DNA of 64,000 nucleotides from Amaranthus tricolor. Lineage: Eukaryota; Streptophyta; Magnoliopsida; Caryophyllales; Amaranthaceae. Shown piece after piece: positions 11,241 to 23,508 of the stretch; position 1 is the first letter of the stretch, and each line of letters begins with the position of its first letter. Location of the stretch: contig NC_080056.1 in the NCBI RefSeq assembly GCF_026212465.1, forward strand, positions 7,348,517 through 7,412,516, in the 5' to 3' direction. The notes under the pieces were generated by a model. That model did not search any database and was not told the origin of the DNA. It worked only from the letters and a program-made list of their open reading frames with translations. A program made the translations under genes and the position numbers.

Positions 11241-13619
11241 AATGTTACTACTTATTATTTTAACCTTATAATTTTGATTTAATTATTTTTATATATAAAA
11301 ATGAGTCCTTTTTTTATTATTAACTTTAAGTATAGTTTAAGCAAAATTTTCTAAGTAAACTACGTATTTTCATTATCAAATTTACCCATTATTTTAAATT
11401 ATATTTACTTGTACATACTAGAAGAAAAAATTTGATGAACCAAAATCCTTTCTATAGTAACTCATGATGTTCATAACTTACACAAGTTATCACCATTTCC
11501 TTACACAAGCTAACCGTCTTCTATACTCTAAACTCATACATATTCACTTACACACTCTAACTCTTACACATTCACTTACACGCTCTAAATCATTTACACA
11601 AGTTAACCTTCTTCTATACTTCTAAAATACTTTTTCATACAATCTAATGAACTACAAAGTTGCCCAAACCTATTATAAATACCCCCTAGCCATGAGATCA
11701 CTTACACCACCATCATCAAATATTTCTAACATTTTTTCTTATATTTTCACTTCATTTAAATCTTACTACCTTAATATCTTTATTATTAGTTGAAGAAATT
11801 CAAGAAGATGGATCTTAGAACACTCTTTATTTAGCTAAATCATCATCATTATGGAGCATTATTGGGTTATTACTGTGGGTACTTAATGTATTATTATTAT
11901 TTTTTGAGTTTGGATTTAATTATTTTGGGAGCTTAAAAGATCATCATTATTTTAGGAGTTTGGATTCATTATCTTTGAAGCATTATTATCTATCTTGGAG
12001 GGTCTTCTTTCTTATATTATTTTTCTAATTAGTACTTAGTACTAATCATCGGTGTTAGTAAGGTACAACTTCTTAGGCTACCCTTTTTGTGGAATTTTAC
12101 ATTATATTTACTTTATAATATGCAAAGTATGAAATATGTTGATATGTTTTAGTAGAAAGTTAGTTTAATAAAATTATGATCAAGATTATATTAAATATGT
12201 GTATGCTAAAAGTATTTTTAGTATGTTAATTTAATGATCTTTGAACAAGTTTAGGAAGTTGGGTGCAAATTTATATTCTAGTGATATTAAGTATGATTTA
12301 TGTTATAAACTAGTGCTAGTATGTTTATGAGTTAAGTGTGACATTAGAAATGTTATTATTCTTTTTATGTTAGAATTTTTATTAATATGTTTATGTTAGC
12401 CTTCAAACTAGTTTATAAGGTAGTAAGTTATTTTATGAACGCATTTTACTAAGTATGATTATATTAAGAATATTGTTGTTATACTTTATTTTGAGATTTA
12501 AGTTTATCCTTAAAGTTATAGTAAATTTCTATGTTATTGTGTAAAGTTTTTTATTTTTGTAAGTGGTTATGTTAATTATTTAAATGTAGGATTTAGTATG
12601 ATAAATTAAATTAAGTCGTTCTTTTTATGTGAAAAGGGTCCAAAACACTCATAGGCCATACGACCACTATCATATAATAAAAAAAAGATTTTAATTTACT
12701 ATTTTAAATTATTACAACTATTTTTGTGATAATAATAAGATAACAATTTAAAAAGATATTTTTGAGAAATTTTTATAAGTTATTAAATATTGAAGTGTTT
12801 TTCTTAAATACATGAGATTTCATAATAAAAGTAACTTTTAATCACTATTTAGTACAAAATATTTTATTTGCTAACTATTTGACCAAAATTTATGTAAAAT
12901 GATGTAAAAGTATTTTTAGTAAACTTGCCGCTCAAACTATGTGTGATATGTTGATTTTGTAAAATTACAAGTTTTACTTGTTTTATAATTAGAGATATTG
13001 ACTTTTGTGAAAATTATAAGTTTGACTTGTTTTTTTAAACTAGAAATATTGATTTTTGTGAAATTATAAGTTTTATTTGTTTTACAACTAGAATGTTAAT
13101 TTTTACAAACCTAATAAGTTTACTTATTTTTTTAAACTTGAAATATTGATTTTTAGTGAACTTGTAGATTTTTGAAAACTTATCCAAATGATGCAATTTT
13201 AGCTTGAATTTTAATTAGAATATTTGATTTATTTTAAAAAGAATAAAGTTTTATTTATAAGTTGAAAATGTTGCTTCTGGGAACTTATTTAAAGAGAGAT
13301 ATTTTAGTAGCTACTTGTGGAAAATATTAATTTGGAGACTATTGATAGAATATTAAGTTATAAGTGTGAATTTAGCGAGCTATGAAAAATAAAGTTATAA
13401 TTAAAATTTAATGTGTAAAAATTTAATAATGAATGTATAAAGACATAAAGGTTAATTTTACGTTATGATTTAGAATTTTATTAAATACAAGAGGTTATCA
13501 CCTAAATTGATTAAAGTCAAAATCAATGTCAAATTGCAGTAATAAAAATGTGATGTACTTGTGTGAATGAATATTGATTGAATGACCCTAATAGTAAGGT
13601 AATGGAACCATGGACCAGC
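11241..13619. other. Non-coding filler inside the copia, LTR-like
   Basis: Very AT-rich. A TATAAATA box at 11674-11681 is followed by a CA-rich start-like stretch, as in the promoter of an LTR. 12950-13150 holds several diverged copies of a phrase like ATTGATTTTTGTGAAATTATAAG. This may be a large LTR of another element that replaced the copia interior. Its ends are unclear. Confidence 0.35.
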
Positions 13620-14926
13620 ATGTAATATCCCGGCGCCCATGTTGGTTGGCACGTAAAATGCGGTGTTAGACAGGGGGTTAGTTACCTATCCAGTAGAGCT
13701 CGAGCATAAATTGTATTGGAGGGGTGACGACTCCCACCACAGTTAGGGTTTAGGTCAACGGTCCTCACCGAACCAGACCCTTACATATAGTGATGGTCAT
13801 GGGATCAAAACCCTGTTGGACCCGCTCCGGACTCGCCCCTTTTTTAAGGGTCTGGGTCTAAATTTTGAGATCCATCGGATCCGGGTCGGATCTGAATCCA
13901 GAAAATATTTGACGGGTCTGGGTCCGGGTCCTATAGGACCCGGACCCTAAACTTTTAAATTTTATATTATGACTTTCATATTTTTAAATTCTAATATTAA
14001 TTTTTTTTATTATTAATATATAATAATATAATGCCTTGGGCCCTTAATCAGTTAATTACTTGATTCACTTGATTGCCTTTTCAAGTTCTCATTCTCAATC
14101 TAGTAACCCTAAGTCCCTAAATTTTCTCATTCACTTGATTCACTATGTTTCTCATTTAGTCTTTTATATTTGATTTTTAATTATGTATTTAGACAAGTGT
14201 TTTTACGTTTTACTAATTATATTGTATTTGAATTTTGTGGACTCGAACAAGTGTTTGTAATACGATAATAAGTTGCTTACAAAAATACAAAAAGACTCGC
14301 AAAAGGTACAATGTTGACTAATTAAAGAGGCTTTGTATAAGATCCATTAAGGACCCTAGACCCGTTAGATCCGTAGGGTCTGGGTCTGGGTCTGAAAATT
14401 TTGGACCCTAAGGGTCCGGATCCGGGTGTGGATCCATAAAAAATAAAAGGGTCCGAGTCCGGGTCTGGCAAGACCCACTCCAGACCCGCCCCATGACCAT
14501 CCCTACTTACATATATCAGGTGTCATATTGATGTGCTTGTTGATCAGTGATAAACTTGATTAGTGTTGATGCTATGACGCATGGTACGGTTATGAGTATT
14601 AACCAAATGAACTTCCTTAAGTGTTAAGATTACCGAATTGTATAAGTGGCAGTAACGTACTTCTGTCAGGATTGAGAATGGTATCTTAATGACTTAAAAG
14701 TATGGAACAAAAAACGAATATGGTAAAAGTAAACGGTGATGTTAATTAATTATACGTTCGTACTTAAATTATTGTTTTGTAAATGTAGCGTATAATTTTC
14801 GTATTTTGAGCTGGATAGGAAGTTATTCTCGGCGTTAAGCGCTGACCGATTCGATCGGCTGTCATCCGTATCATGGATGGCAGCATTTTGCAGGATTTAG
14901 TTCAGGTTCTGATCCCGGCCGCAGCA
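13620..14926. other. GC-richer LTR-like sequence interrupted by a hAT element
   Basis: Begins TGTAATATCCCGGCGCC and continues across the hAT insertion to GATCCCGGCCGCAGCA before the solo LTR. It looks like retroelement leader or LTR sequence. No open frame or partner copy was found. Confidence 0.35.
13788..14505. mobile_element. Non-autonomous hAT-type element
   Basis: 718 bp. Ends TAGTGATGGTCATGGG and CCCATGACCATCCCTA are inverted repeats. The 8-bp duplication CTTACATA flanks it exactly (13780-13787 and 14506-14513). Its subterminal regions are full of GGGTCTGG/GGATCCGG-type words. A relative lies at 34161-35053. Confidence 0.9.
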
Positions 14927-14931
14927 ATTAC

Positions 14932-17266
14932 TGTAACATTCGGGAAAATTAATATTTTAAAACGTGTAAATTTAAGAGAATTGCTAGTATGAGAATGACC
15001 TTAGATATACATAATATAAATATATTCTAAACTTAATTTTTCTCTCTTTTCCTTTTCTTTTAATTGGATTAAAAATACTCAAACCCTTCCCTTCCCTCTC
15101 ACTTCGATTGAACCCAAAAATCAGCCAAACCACACTCCTCAATTGAACACATCAAAATCCAAGAACACCTTCTTCCTTATTGCCCAACAAATACTTCAAT
15201 GAACAATCCTATACTCCCTCTGATATTCGCACCCGTTTTCCTCAAATTCTCTGAGACTTCAAATAGAACACAACTTTTCATTCCATTTCTTCATCCTTCG
15301 TGTTCCCTAGTTTCGGTTGGGCAACAATGTTCATTGTATTGCTTGATGTTCATGACAAAACAGCCCCTGAACCGTCTTCTTTGTTTTCGAATTGAACAAC
15401 CTACTTCATCAGATTATCAAAGATAATAAACCAAAACAACAGCAGGTATGATTTCCCTCTTCTTTCTTTTTCTTTAATTTTCAAAATTTATTACATCAAT
15501 CATCTTCATTTCTATTATTGATCTTCGAAGCACAATTGATGCCACCATTTAATTGCACTTTCTTCATTCTTTTGATTTCTTTAATCAAATAAAGGAACAA
15601 AAATGGCGTACAAACAACAAAGCTCCCTCAGTTTCTATGATTTACTTGGTTCAACATCAACAATTTCTTTCTTTTCGATTTTGTCTATAATGTCGCATGA
15701 AAATTGAAGATAGAAGGTATATTGAGTTTCTTTACTTTTGTTTCCTTTCCCATGTCACCATTTTTGTTCCATTTTGATATTATGGTTTCTTTTCATTTTG
15801 TTTCTTTGCTCTTCCATTTGTTAGTAACCCTTCTATTAGTTTTCCCTTAATTACTTATTTTAACACCCAATTGAAAACATCCTCAACTAGGTTAGTAATG
15901 GACTTCAAGATTTTAAATACATATTTGTTTCAATTAAAGATGATAAGATTGGTGTTGTTTGATATTAGTCAAGTTGGAAATTGAGATTTATAGATTTTAT
16001 TGAAGAAAATGCTTGCAAATGAAAAGTGTGGGATAATTTAACATTCTTGGATGGTTCTTAGATTCATTTGGGCAATGTGATATTCTTGGAGGACTAATAG
16101 ATTCTTGCATGGATTATTGATTTTGGGTATAAATGAAAAATTGTGTTTAATTAATATATAAAGAAGATGATGATTGTTGAGAAATCTTTAGGAGAATGTG
16201 AACAGTTCTAGGTTCTCGGATCATAAGTCTTAGTGGTATATGATTGGACTAAGTGTTGGTTTACCTAGATTCTTTAATATGTTTAGAAGTGATCTTATGA
16301 CATGAGATGTTGCAACGCTAGAATAGAGTCATAGTTAAACCTTAATTGTAGGAGGAGATGTAATAAGTATATGCCAGTATAGCAACGCCGAACGCTCTTG
16401 AGTGATGTTATGATCTTGTTATTCTTCAGGAAACGATTTCTCTGCGCGCTCTTTCTAGCTGATAGCTGCGAATCGAACCTGACTCTTTGAAGCGTCCTCT
16501 TAGGTGAGAAGTAGCAGTCCCTTAAAGGGTCTGATCAGACTGCATTCTTGAAAATAAACTTTACTAAAGCTCTTTTGAGATTGGAAATTGTTGAGACAAA
16601 TTTTGTTGTGAATGCTTATGCTGATATTATGATATGGTCAATGGATCGAGCTTGCGAGCTGGCCATTGACGGAGTTGAGGAACATTGTTCCCTGCTCCCT
16701 GTTTGAAGCGAATTGTCATTGAGATATTGACTAGCTTCACCCGAAAGTGACATAGCCTTAGAGCTATGGATGTTCCTCTCAACTAGACTCCCTATGCGCA
16801 CATAGATCTAGGGAACTGATGTTGCTTTTAAACTCTTATTTGGAAACTATTGTGTTTGTTGATTTGGATTGTTACTTCTCATTCAGTATAAGCTGACCCT
16901 CTATTGTTTCCATCTTTTAGTTTGATTACAGATCGGAACCGGTCGGGAACGATGGGTTAGCGGTGATTGAATAGAGTTTTCAAGGATGTATATTGAGCTG
17001 AGCACGTAGGAATTTGTAGATTTGTATTAGGATTTTGGATAAATGTATATTTGTTTTGGTTGTGCTGGTTATATCGGACTTGTAGAAGAGTTGTATGATT
17101 ATCTTTTGTATTAGTTAGATGTTGGTTTTGGGATTTAGCTGAGTTAGTCACGTTGAAGAGCTTGTGACCTCTTTGCTTGAGTTTTGGAAGTGTGATTTCA
17201 GTTTCTTGGGATACGAACCCAATGATGACCCTGTTTACCCAGTCAACAGTAAGCCGGGTTGTTACA
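14932..17266 (+). mobile_element. Solo LTR, 2.3 kb, large LTR-retrotransposon
   Basis: Starts TGTAACATTCGGG and ends CGGGTTGTTACA, with ATTAC on both sides (14927-14931 and 17267-17271). There is no internal region or second LTR at this locus, so it is a solo LTR left by recombination. Its last 634 bases match 1-631. The superfamily is not shown; length and ends suggest a Ty3-gypsy type. Open frames inside are short and unconvincing. Confidence 0.88.
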
Positions 17267-17498
17267 ATTACTATTTATCGAGAACTTAATTGCTTTTTGT
17301 ATCTTTATTGATGACTTGATGATGATGTATTTTTTCCATTTTTAGCAAACAATATTTCTTATCAGATGTAATATTTCCTTTTGTTTTAAACAGTTTCAGT
17401 TTTTATGATTTAAAGTTTTTAACAGTTCGGCAATTTGAGACTTCCACAATATTCTTGTATTAAACATTATTATTAAATGTTAATTATGTATCGAGATT

Positions 17499-17993
17499 GT
17501 CGCTCCTATTACATCAAGCCTTCTCCAATTTGGATTGGGCCTTTTGTATTGATACTAAACTCTCCATCACAGGGTATGTTCTTATGATTGGTCAATCTCG
17601 TGTTTCTTGGAAGTCCAAGAAGCAAAGCACTGTTTCCAAGTCATCTTTCGAGGATGAATATCGTGCCCTTTCCTCTGCTGCATCAGAGATTACTTGGATT
17701 TTTTGCTTGCTGGATGACCTGGACCTGACTCATTTATAGCCGGTTACTCTATTTTGTGATAATCAGTTAGCTATACATCTTGCTCACAATCCTATACAGC
17801 ATGAGCGTACCAAACACGTAGCCACAGATTGCCATTTTACTCGTGAAAAGGTTCTTGAAGGCCTCCTACACCTCGCTTACATTCCTACTAATGAACAGCT
17901 TGCTGATCTCTTCACTAAGTCTTTGCCTTCTACTCAACTCCTTCCATTATAGTCCAAACTTCGTGTTTATCGCATCCCAAGTTTGAGGGGGGA
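17499..17993 (+). pseudogene. Copia polyprotein remnant: RNase H end, with stop codons
   Basis: Reads AFSNLDWAFCIDTKLSITGY, then VSWKSKKQSTVSKSSFEDEY. After a stop at about 17739 it continues with LFCDNQLAIHLAHNP, HERTKHVATDCHFTREKV and LADLFTKSLPSTQLL. These are the copia RNase H signatures, ending just before the polypurine tract. Two in-frame stops (about 17739 and 17952) and loss of gag, protease, integrase and reverse transcriptase make it non-functional. The reading frame appears abruptly near 17499. Confidence 0.9.
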
Positions 17994-18249
17994 TGTTAAT
18001 AATATACAAGCTAAGGTGCACCATAGAATATGCTGTTGTCATGCACTTGATCCGTGCTCTCCTTAAGTTTCTGATTTTTACTCTTGTGCCACATGCAAGG
18101 CTAACAACTTTCTGTTATGACTCCTTGTGCAGCTTCCTTTTTTGTATGAATATTGTTTTTTAGTCTTGTTATATAGATAACATGGCAATGTAATGCATTT
18201 CAATCTGTATGAATAATTTGAAATCCAATCTTTATTCCAAACTTTATCA
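17994..18249 (+). mobile_element. 3' LTR of the copia element
   Basis: 256 bp, TGTTAATAATATACAAGC to CTTTATCA, preceded by the polypurine tract and followed by ACTAT, the target-site duplication. Confidence 0.92.
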
Positions 18250-19173
18250 ACTATGAAATCCAGGTTGTAATTCCATTGAGAAAGATTGATAGAGCAATCC
18301 AAAAAATGAGAACTCTAACAAGAAGTAGAAGAAATACCTACAATTGATAACGAAGGATGAGTTTGAGTTTTGGTTCATGGGTTTCATCAACTGCTAGATA
18401 TCTGATCTTTTACATATATTCTAGCTAATGCCAAAACTCTTTCTTTAGAACAAATGTAGAATGGTGTTACTATAAGAAAAAGATCTTGTGTATATTAACA
18501 ATTATATGTGAGAAAGCAACCAAATTTTAAGGTTTGATTTTTATTCTGTAATCCACCATATGCTACTATGATTTACTATCATTTTAAAATTTCAAGTCAT
18601 CTTGATGGCGGGGAAATGCAAAAGCAAGCTTTTTTGACTCTAAAGTATGTATTACTCAAAAGCAGCTTTTAACCGGAAAGTTATTTCTATTTGGAGATGG
18701 AATATTTGGCCATGGATAAAAGAAGATGGATGGAAGAAGAAGATGGAAAATTACAAAAGTGAAAATGAAATTTCACAACTTAACATATAATCTAACGTTT
18801 TTTGTGTATTAATGCTACGATAGCTTAAATTCCGAAAATACAATATTATTTTGTAGATTTTTTTTAAAGATTTGTTACCATTAGCTTTTCGCAAAAGTTC
18901 GTTGCTACCATATAAAATATCCCAAAAAGATAAGGATATGGCAGCCAGTGAGACTCCTACAAAAGAAAACAAATGTTTTGTAACACGCCATAATTTTTTT
19001 TATCAAAGGCCAAACAAGGCAAGTAGCAAGACTAATAACATAAACCACAAATTACAGTCATGGCAAAGATAACTACAAGTGGTATGGAAATAATAAAGAA
19101 CTTTTGATGAAATTTTACATTATAAATAATTTTCATTACCACTATTTAGTACTACTAACCAAATGGATCGTTA

Positions 19174-20387
19174 GAGCATCAATAATGATGATCTATTTGT
19201 GGGTCATATGATCAAACTAGTGGAAAAACAATTGTAATGGTGATCTAATATTGGGTGGGTTGGGGAAAAGGTTGGCCAAAGGGGTCAACCTGTGACCCGT
19301 TCAGCTGAACGGCCACCCCTTTTTAAAAAAAAAAATTCGCCGCGTGTTGCAATATGATTGGGCAACGAAACGTGGCTGCCTGCTGCCACTTGCCGTGTTG
19401 TGATTGGCTGGAAAAAAATACCCATTTTTTGTAATTAACGGCTATTTTCGTATTTAATTAATTTTTTTTAAAAAAAATTATACCAACGGTCATATTTTTT
19501 CGAGATCTACAAAATGAGACCCATATTGATATTTTTTGGACATAATTTTATATTTACATATTTTCTTCTTATTTTCCTATTTTTTTTGTTAAAAAATACC
19601 AAAATAATCATTTCAAAAATCCCAAAAAATATTATTAATGTCTACATTTATATTTATTAAAAAATAAACTTTATTTGAATTTGACGAATTTTCCTTAATT
19701 ATTATTAATGTTTACATTTATATTTATTAAAAAATACTCCTTTCATTCTTTTTTGATCTTCCACTTTGGGTTTTTCACACATATTAAGGAAGATAGAATC
19801 TTTGGGTTGTAGTGGGTATTATTTTCATTAAATACTAGTATAAAGTATTGATTGTATTGGAAGTATGAGGTTGTAGTGGGTATTATTTTAATTAAATAGT
19901 AGAGTGAAGTAATGATTGTATTGAAAGTATGAGAGAGAAAATAATTATAAATAAAAGAAAAGGGGTACATTAAAAGAAAAGGGAGGTTTTTAAGGGGTAA
20001 AAGTGGGATAAAAACTTTCTAAAAATAGAAAGTATTCTAAAGTGAAAGAACATTTGAAACTACGTAATGTGGTAGATAAAAAAAAAACGGAGGGAGTATT
20101 AGTTTTATTAAAAGAATATTTTTTTTAATTAATAAAAAGTAGATCTATATTAATCAAATAAAAAATTATATTAACTTTGTACTTGAAAATATTATTATAA
20201 AAAATAAAGATAAATGTTAGATAAACTAAGGGAGAGAAATTATGGTGGGGTAGAAAAAAGTAAGAAAGAGAGGATAATGACCTTTTAAAAGAAGTCATTG
20301 TTAATAAAATAAGGTTGAAAAATAAACTTTTAAGAAAGAGAAAAGTTATGAAATAATAAGATGACTTTTTTTTTTGTAAGGATGCTC
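19174..20387. mobile_element. PIF/Harbinger-like non-autonomous element with a nested MITE
   Basis: Ends GAGCATC and GATGCTC form short inverted repeats, flanked by TTA on both sides (19171-19173 and 20388-20390), the 3-bp duplication of this superfamily. The interior has CGTGTTGC and TGTGATTGGC words often seen in such elements. A 38-bp phrase (ATTATTAATGT...TATTAAAAAATA) is duplicated near 19633 and 19700. The Stowaway-like MITE at 19737-20096 is inserted inside. No coding capacity. Confidence 0.72.
19737..20096. mobile_element. Stowaway-like MITE, 365-bp family, copy 1
   Basis: Flanked by TA, with a degraded left end CTCCTTTCATTC and right end ACGGAGGGAG. It shares its whole length with 21869-22233 and 46287-46652. 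A 65-bp unit beginning TTGTAGTGGGTATTATTTT occurs twice inside. Confidence 0.85.
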
Positions 20388-20520
20388 TTAGTGCCAAACA
20401 TCCTTTAAAAAATTAATTTTTTCCTCATGCTATATTCTATATTCGTACCTCTGCAAATGATAATGTGGATAAAATGATTGAGGATAATTGAATAGAAATT
20501 ACATCCTATTCATAATATTA

Positions 20521-20782
20521 ATTCCTCCGTTTTAAATTAGTCGCAATATTAATAATATTTGCACTATTTACTCATCATTCTTAATTTGCAATTAATTTTT
20601 AATCTATAATTTAAAACATAGTCAAGTGAGATCTTATTTGATTTGCCTCGAAGCTAAGCAAAGAATATTAATATCAAAATTTTATAATTTTTTATTATAT
20701 ATAATTGAGATATTAAGGATCAAATTAATGCATTGGACTACGTAAAAAAACAAATGTTGCAAGTAATTTGGAATGGAGGAAG
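20521..20782. mobile_element. Stowaway-like MITE, second family
   Basis: ATTCCTCCGTTTTAAATTA at the left and TAATTTGGAATGGAGGAAG at the right are inverted repeats, flanked by TA. The interior (ATAATTTAAAACATAGTCAA and GTGAGATCTTATTTGATTTG) recurs inverted in 57977-58278. Confidence 0.75.
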
Positions 20783-21238
20783 TATTATATAAAATACTAA
20801 TCTATCCCATTGAGATTGTAACATCACGTAAATTTATGTGATAACTTTTAAGTAGTAAACGCTGCAATTTCAATGAGACAGTAAGATATATGATTGGAAA
20901 TAATGATATAAAAAATACATAACATATTATCTATAAATAATTATAAGATAATATTATAACATTCACTAGATAATTAATATATTAATGAAGCCTGATCTTA
21001 ATTAATTTATTAATCTTATTTATCTCTAACCCTCTGAGAGCTACTCTTATTCTTTGTCTTAGTCTACGGCTGGACATTTGAAAACTTTATCAAATACTAA
21101 TCAAACCTTTATTGTATTGTGAGTTACGATACGTATCCATTGATATTACATGGGTGATGAAAATAAGTTTTAGTTTGAAGTTTTATTTATTTTTATTACC
21201 GAATGTGTTATGTTATTTTATTATTGATTAAGAAAATT

Positions 21239-21450
21239 TGTGAAATGAGACGGTCTAAAAGTGATTAATTATAATCTTAAAATGATCACATATATTCTTA
21301 AAATGACTAATTATAATCTGAAAGTAGAGTTTTAACGTAATTATTCATAATTTTAAAAGTGATCAGTTACAATCTTCAAATGATCAATTAGAGAAATGAA
21401 TTAATTATTAGCGCGTCTCAACATAAGACGGTCTCATATTAAGACTTGTT
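21239..21450. repeat. Dispersed AGACGGTCTC repeat, copy
   Basis: Bounded by ATGAGACGGTCTA and AAGACGGTCTCATATTAAG, with repeated GTGATYAATTATAATCTTAAAATGAT-like phrases between. Related pieces lie at 25021-25215, 41445-41600, 43250-43552 and 53855-54025. Confidence 0.6.
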
Positions 21451-21868
21451 GATTAAGAAAAACTCTCACCAAAAATTTTTTTTTTAATAATTTTACATTA
21501 CTTCCAAAAATATGAGCTTTTTGAGTACTGACACGTATGTTTATTTTCTAATTGACAATATTAAACTACTATTTTATTCATATTAAATAATGTATTAATT
21601 GGTTTAATTGATTTAATTAAAGAAGAACATACAATAAAATAATAATAAGACTACTCTTTTGATAGGAATAATTGAACTACTTAGCTACTTAGATTGAATA
21701 ATAATTACTGAAAAAAAAAAATCAAATAGTAATTACTGGTCAGAAACAAAAAGTATTATATTTCTTCATATTTAATTCAAAAGTTCAGTATATTATTTTT
21801 GGGACCGTTAAGATAATAGGGCTCTGAGTTATCACTCACGCCGTAGAGCCGGCTTTGAATACTTGTTA

Positions 21869-22233
21869 CTCCCTCCGTTCCTATTTGTTCTTTCTATTTG
21901 GGTATTTCACAAAGATTAAGAAAAAGAGAATCTTTGGTAGTAGTGGGTATTATTTTAATTATATAATAGTGGGAAGTAATAATTGTATTGGAAGTATGAG
22001 GTTGTAGTGGGTATTATTTTAATTAAATAGTAGTGTGAAGTAATGATTGTATTGGAAGTATGAGAGAGAAAATAATTATAAATAAAAGAAAATGGGTACA
22101 TTAAAAGAAAAGGGGATTTTAAGGGGTAAAAGTGAGATAAAAACTTTCTAAAAATAGAAAGTATTCTAAAGTGGAAGAACTTTTGAAACTACCCGTTATA
22201 GTAATGTGGAAGATCAAAAAGGAACGGAGGGAG
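21869..22233. mobile_element. Stowaway-like MITE, 365-bp family, copy 2
   Basis: Left end CTCCCTCCGTTCC and right end GGAACGGAGGGAG are perfect inverted repeats, flanked by TA (21867-21868 and 22234-22235). This is the best-preserved copy. Confidence 0.9.
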
Positions 22234-22266
22234 TATCAATTATTAGATTGGTGCATATTAAAAAAA

Positions 22267-23499
22267 GGAAAAATTATCTTGAATAATACGAATTTTAACT
22301 GATTTCCTAACAATAATACGAACTTTCAATTAACCATGAATAATACGAACTTTGATATATGTTTCCCGCTAGCATACCTGACCGGTTTATGACCTGGAGA
22401 AATGGTAAATTCCCCATTTCTTCATCAGTTTAATGGGTATATAGACAGCAGGTCAGCAACCTCATCTTCCTCATTTGCTCACTTTACTCTTCCAATTTAA
22501 TTACTTCTTCCAACAATCTCAATTTTTTTTTTCTATTTTCATTTTAAGCTCTAAAGTAATTTGATATTTAACATGGAAAATCAAACAATGTTGGATCAAA
22601 TTATTGAAATAATCTCTACCTTGATGTGAAAATTGGGGTTGTTACAAGCTGGATAATGAAAGGTTGGAAGTTAAATTTAATTTATATTTTTGCAAAAGAA
22701 AACCACTTCTTTTATCAGAAGGACTTGAATTGAAAGTTTGCTTTTGAACTTCCCTAAAATAATTGATTTTAGATTTCTAAATCTTACTTATCATTGCTTT
22801 GCATTGTTTTTCAGAAGCCAGTGGGTGATTAGTTGTGATATGATTAGTTAACATACTTTATTCTTTACAGTTGAATTTTAATGTTCTTGCTGTGCATTGT
22901 GGTATTATGCCCTCAAGATTATCCATCGCATAATGCTTTTTCACAGTTGAATTTTAATGTTCTTTACACATCCTAATTGTTGTGAGGTTGTACTTATGGA
23001 TCAGAAGAACATGATTTAGCAGCATTGAGATCTCTTACAGCGATTGAATCAGATAAACATCAGTTAAAAAAACTGTCATGCCTTTTGCTTCATCCATTTT
23101 CGACTAAATGGATACAAGCCCTAATTTTTGGGATTAAAACAAAATTTAGGGATAAATATTGCAATTGAGAAGAATAAACTAACCATGAATGAGATGATAT
23201 CTTTGTAGTTGATGCGTGAGAACGAGAGGGAGAAGAATCAATGGAAATCACGAGCTTGAGGAAGATCGGTGAGGAAGCAGTGGCTCCGTGAGGGAGAAGC
23301 AGATGTTTCTGTTTCTTTTACTTAATTTTATCAGCAAAAAAAATAAATTTTAAAAGAATGAGTAAGTTTACCGGTTACAGGTAAATTGATATGCCAGCGG
23401 GAAACATATATTAAAGTTCGTATTATTCATCGTTAATTGAAAGTTTGTATTATTGTTGGGAAATCAGTGAAAGTTCGTATTATTCGGGGTAATTTTTCC
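22267..23499. mobile_element. Non-autonomous MULE with ~125-bp TIRs
   Basis: Starts GGAAAAATTATCTTGAATAA and ends in the reverse complement TAATTTTTCC. The arms pair for about 125 bases, through CCCGCTAGCATACCTGACCGG on the left. TTAAAAAAA stands on both sides (22258-22266 and 23500-23508), a 9-bp duplication. Each arm contains three copies of an AATAATACGAACTTT-like word. The 1-kb interior is non-coding and includes a phrase CAGTTGAATTTTAATGTTCT twice (about 22869 and 22944). It may carry captured promoter-like DNA. Confidence 0.85.
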
Positions 23500-23508
23500 T
23501 TAAAAAAA

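Larger units (their letters stand above)
10980..18249 (+). mobile_element. Ty1-copia retrotransposon, interior mostly lost or replaced
   Basis: Paired LTRs of about 260 bp, a 5-bp duplication ACTAT, and a polypurine tract (TTTGAGGGGGGA) directly before the 3' LTR define the element. Only the last 0.5 kb of its coding region (RNase H) remains. Between the 5' LTR and 17499 lie unrelated non-coding sequence, a hAT-type element and a solo LTR. The LTR differences point to an old insertion. Confidence 0.88.
10710..18923. mobile_element. Non-autonomous MULE with long TIRs, split by a copia insertion
   Basis: The two ends are reverse complements for about 245 bases. The left arm starts GGGATATTCTACATGGTAGC (10710), and the right arm ends GCTACCATATAAAATATCCC (18923). 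AAAAAGATA stands on both sides (10701-10709 and 18924-18932), the 9-bp duplication expected of Mutator-like elements. With the copia and its duplication removed the element is about 0.94 kb. The stretch 18255-18680 between copia and right arm is unique within the window and may be captured DNA. No transposase is visible. Confidence 0.9.
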
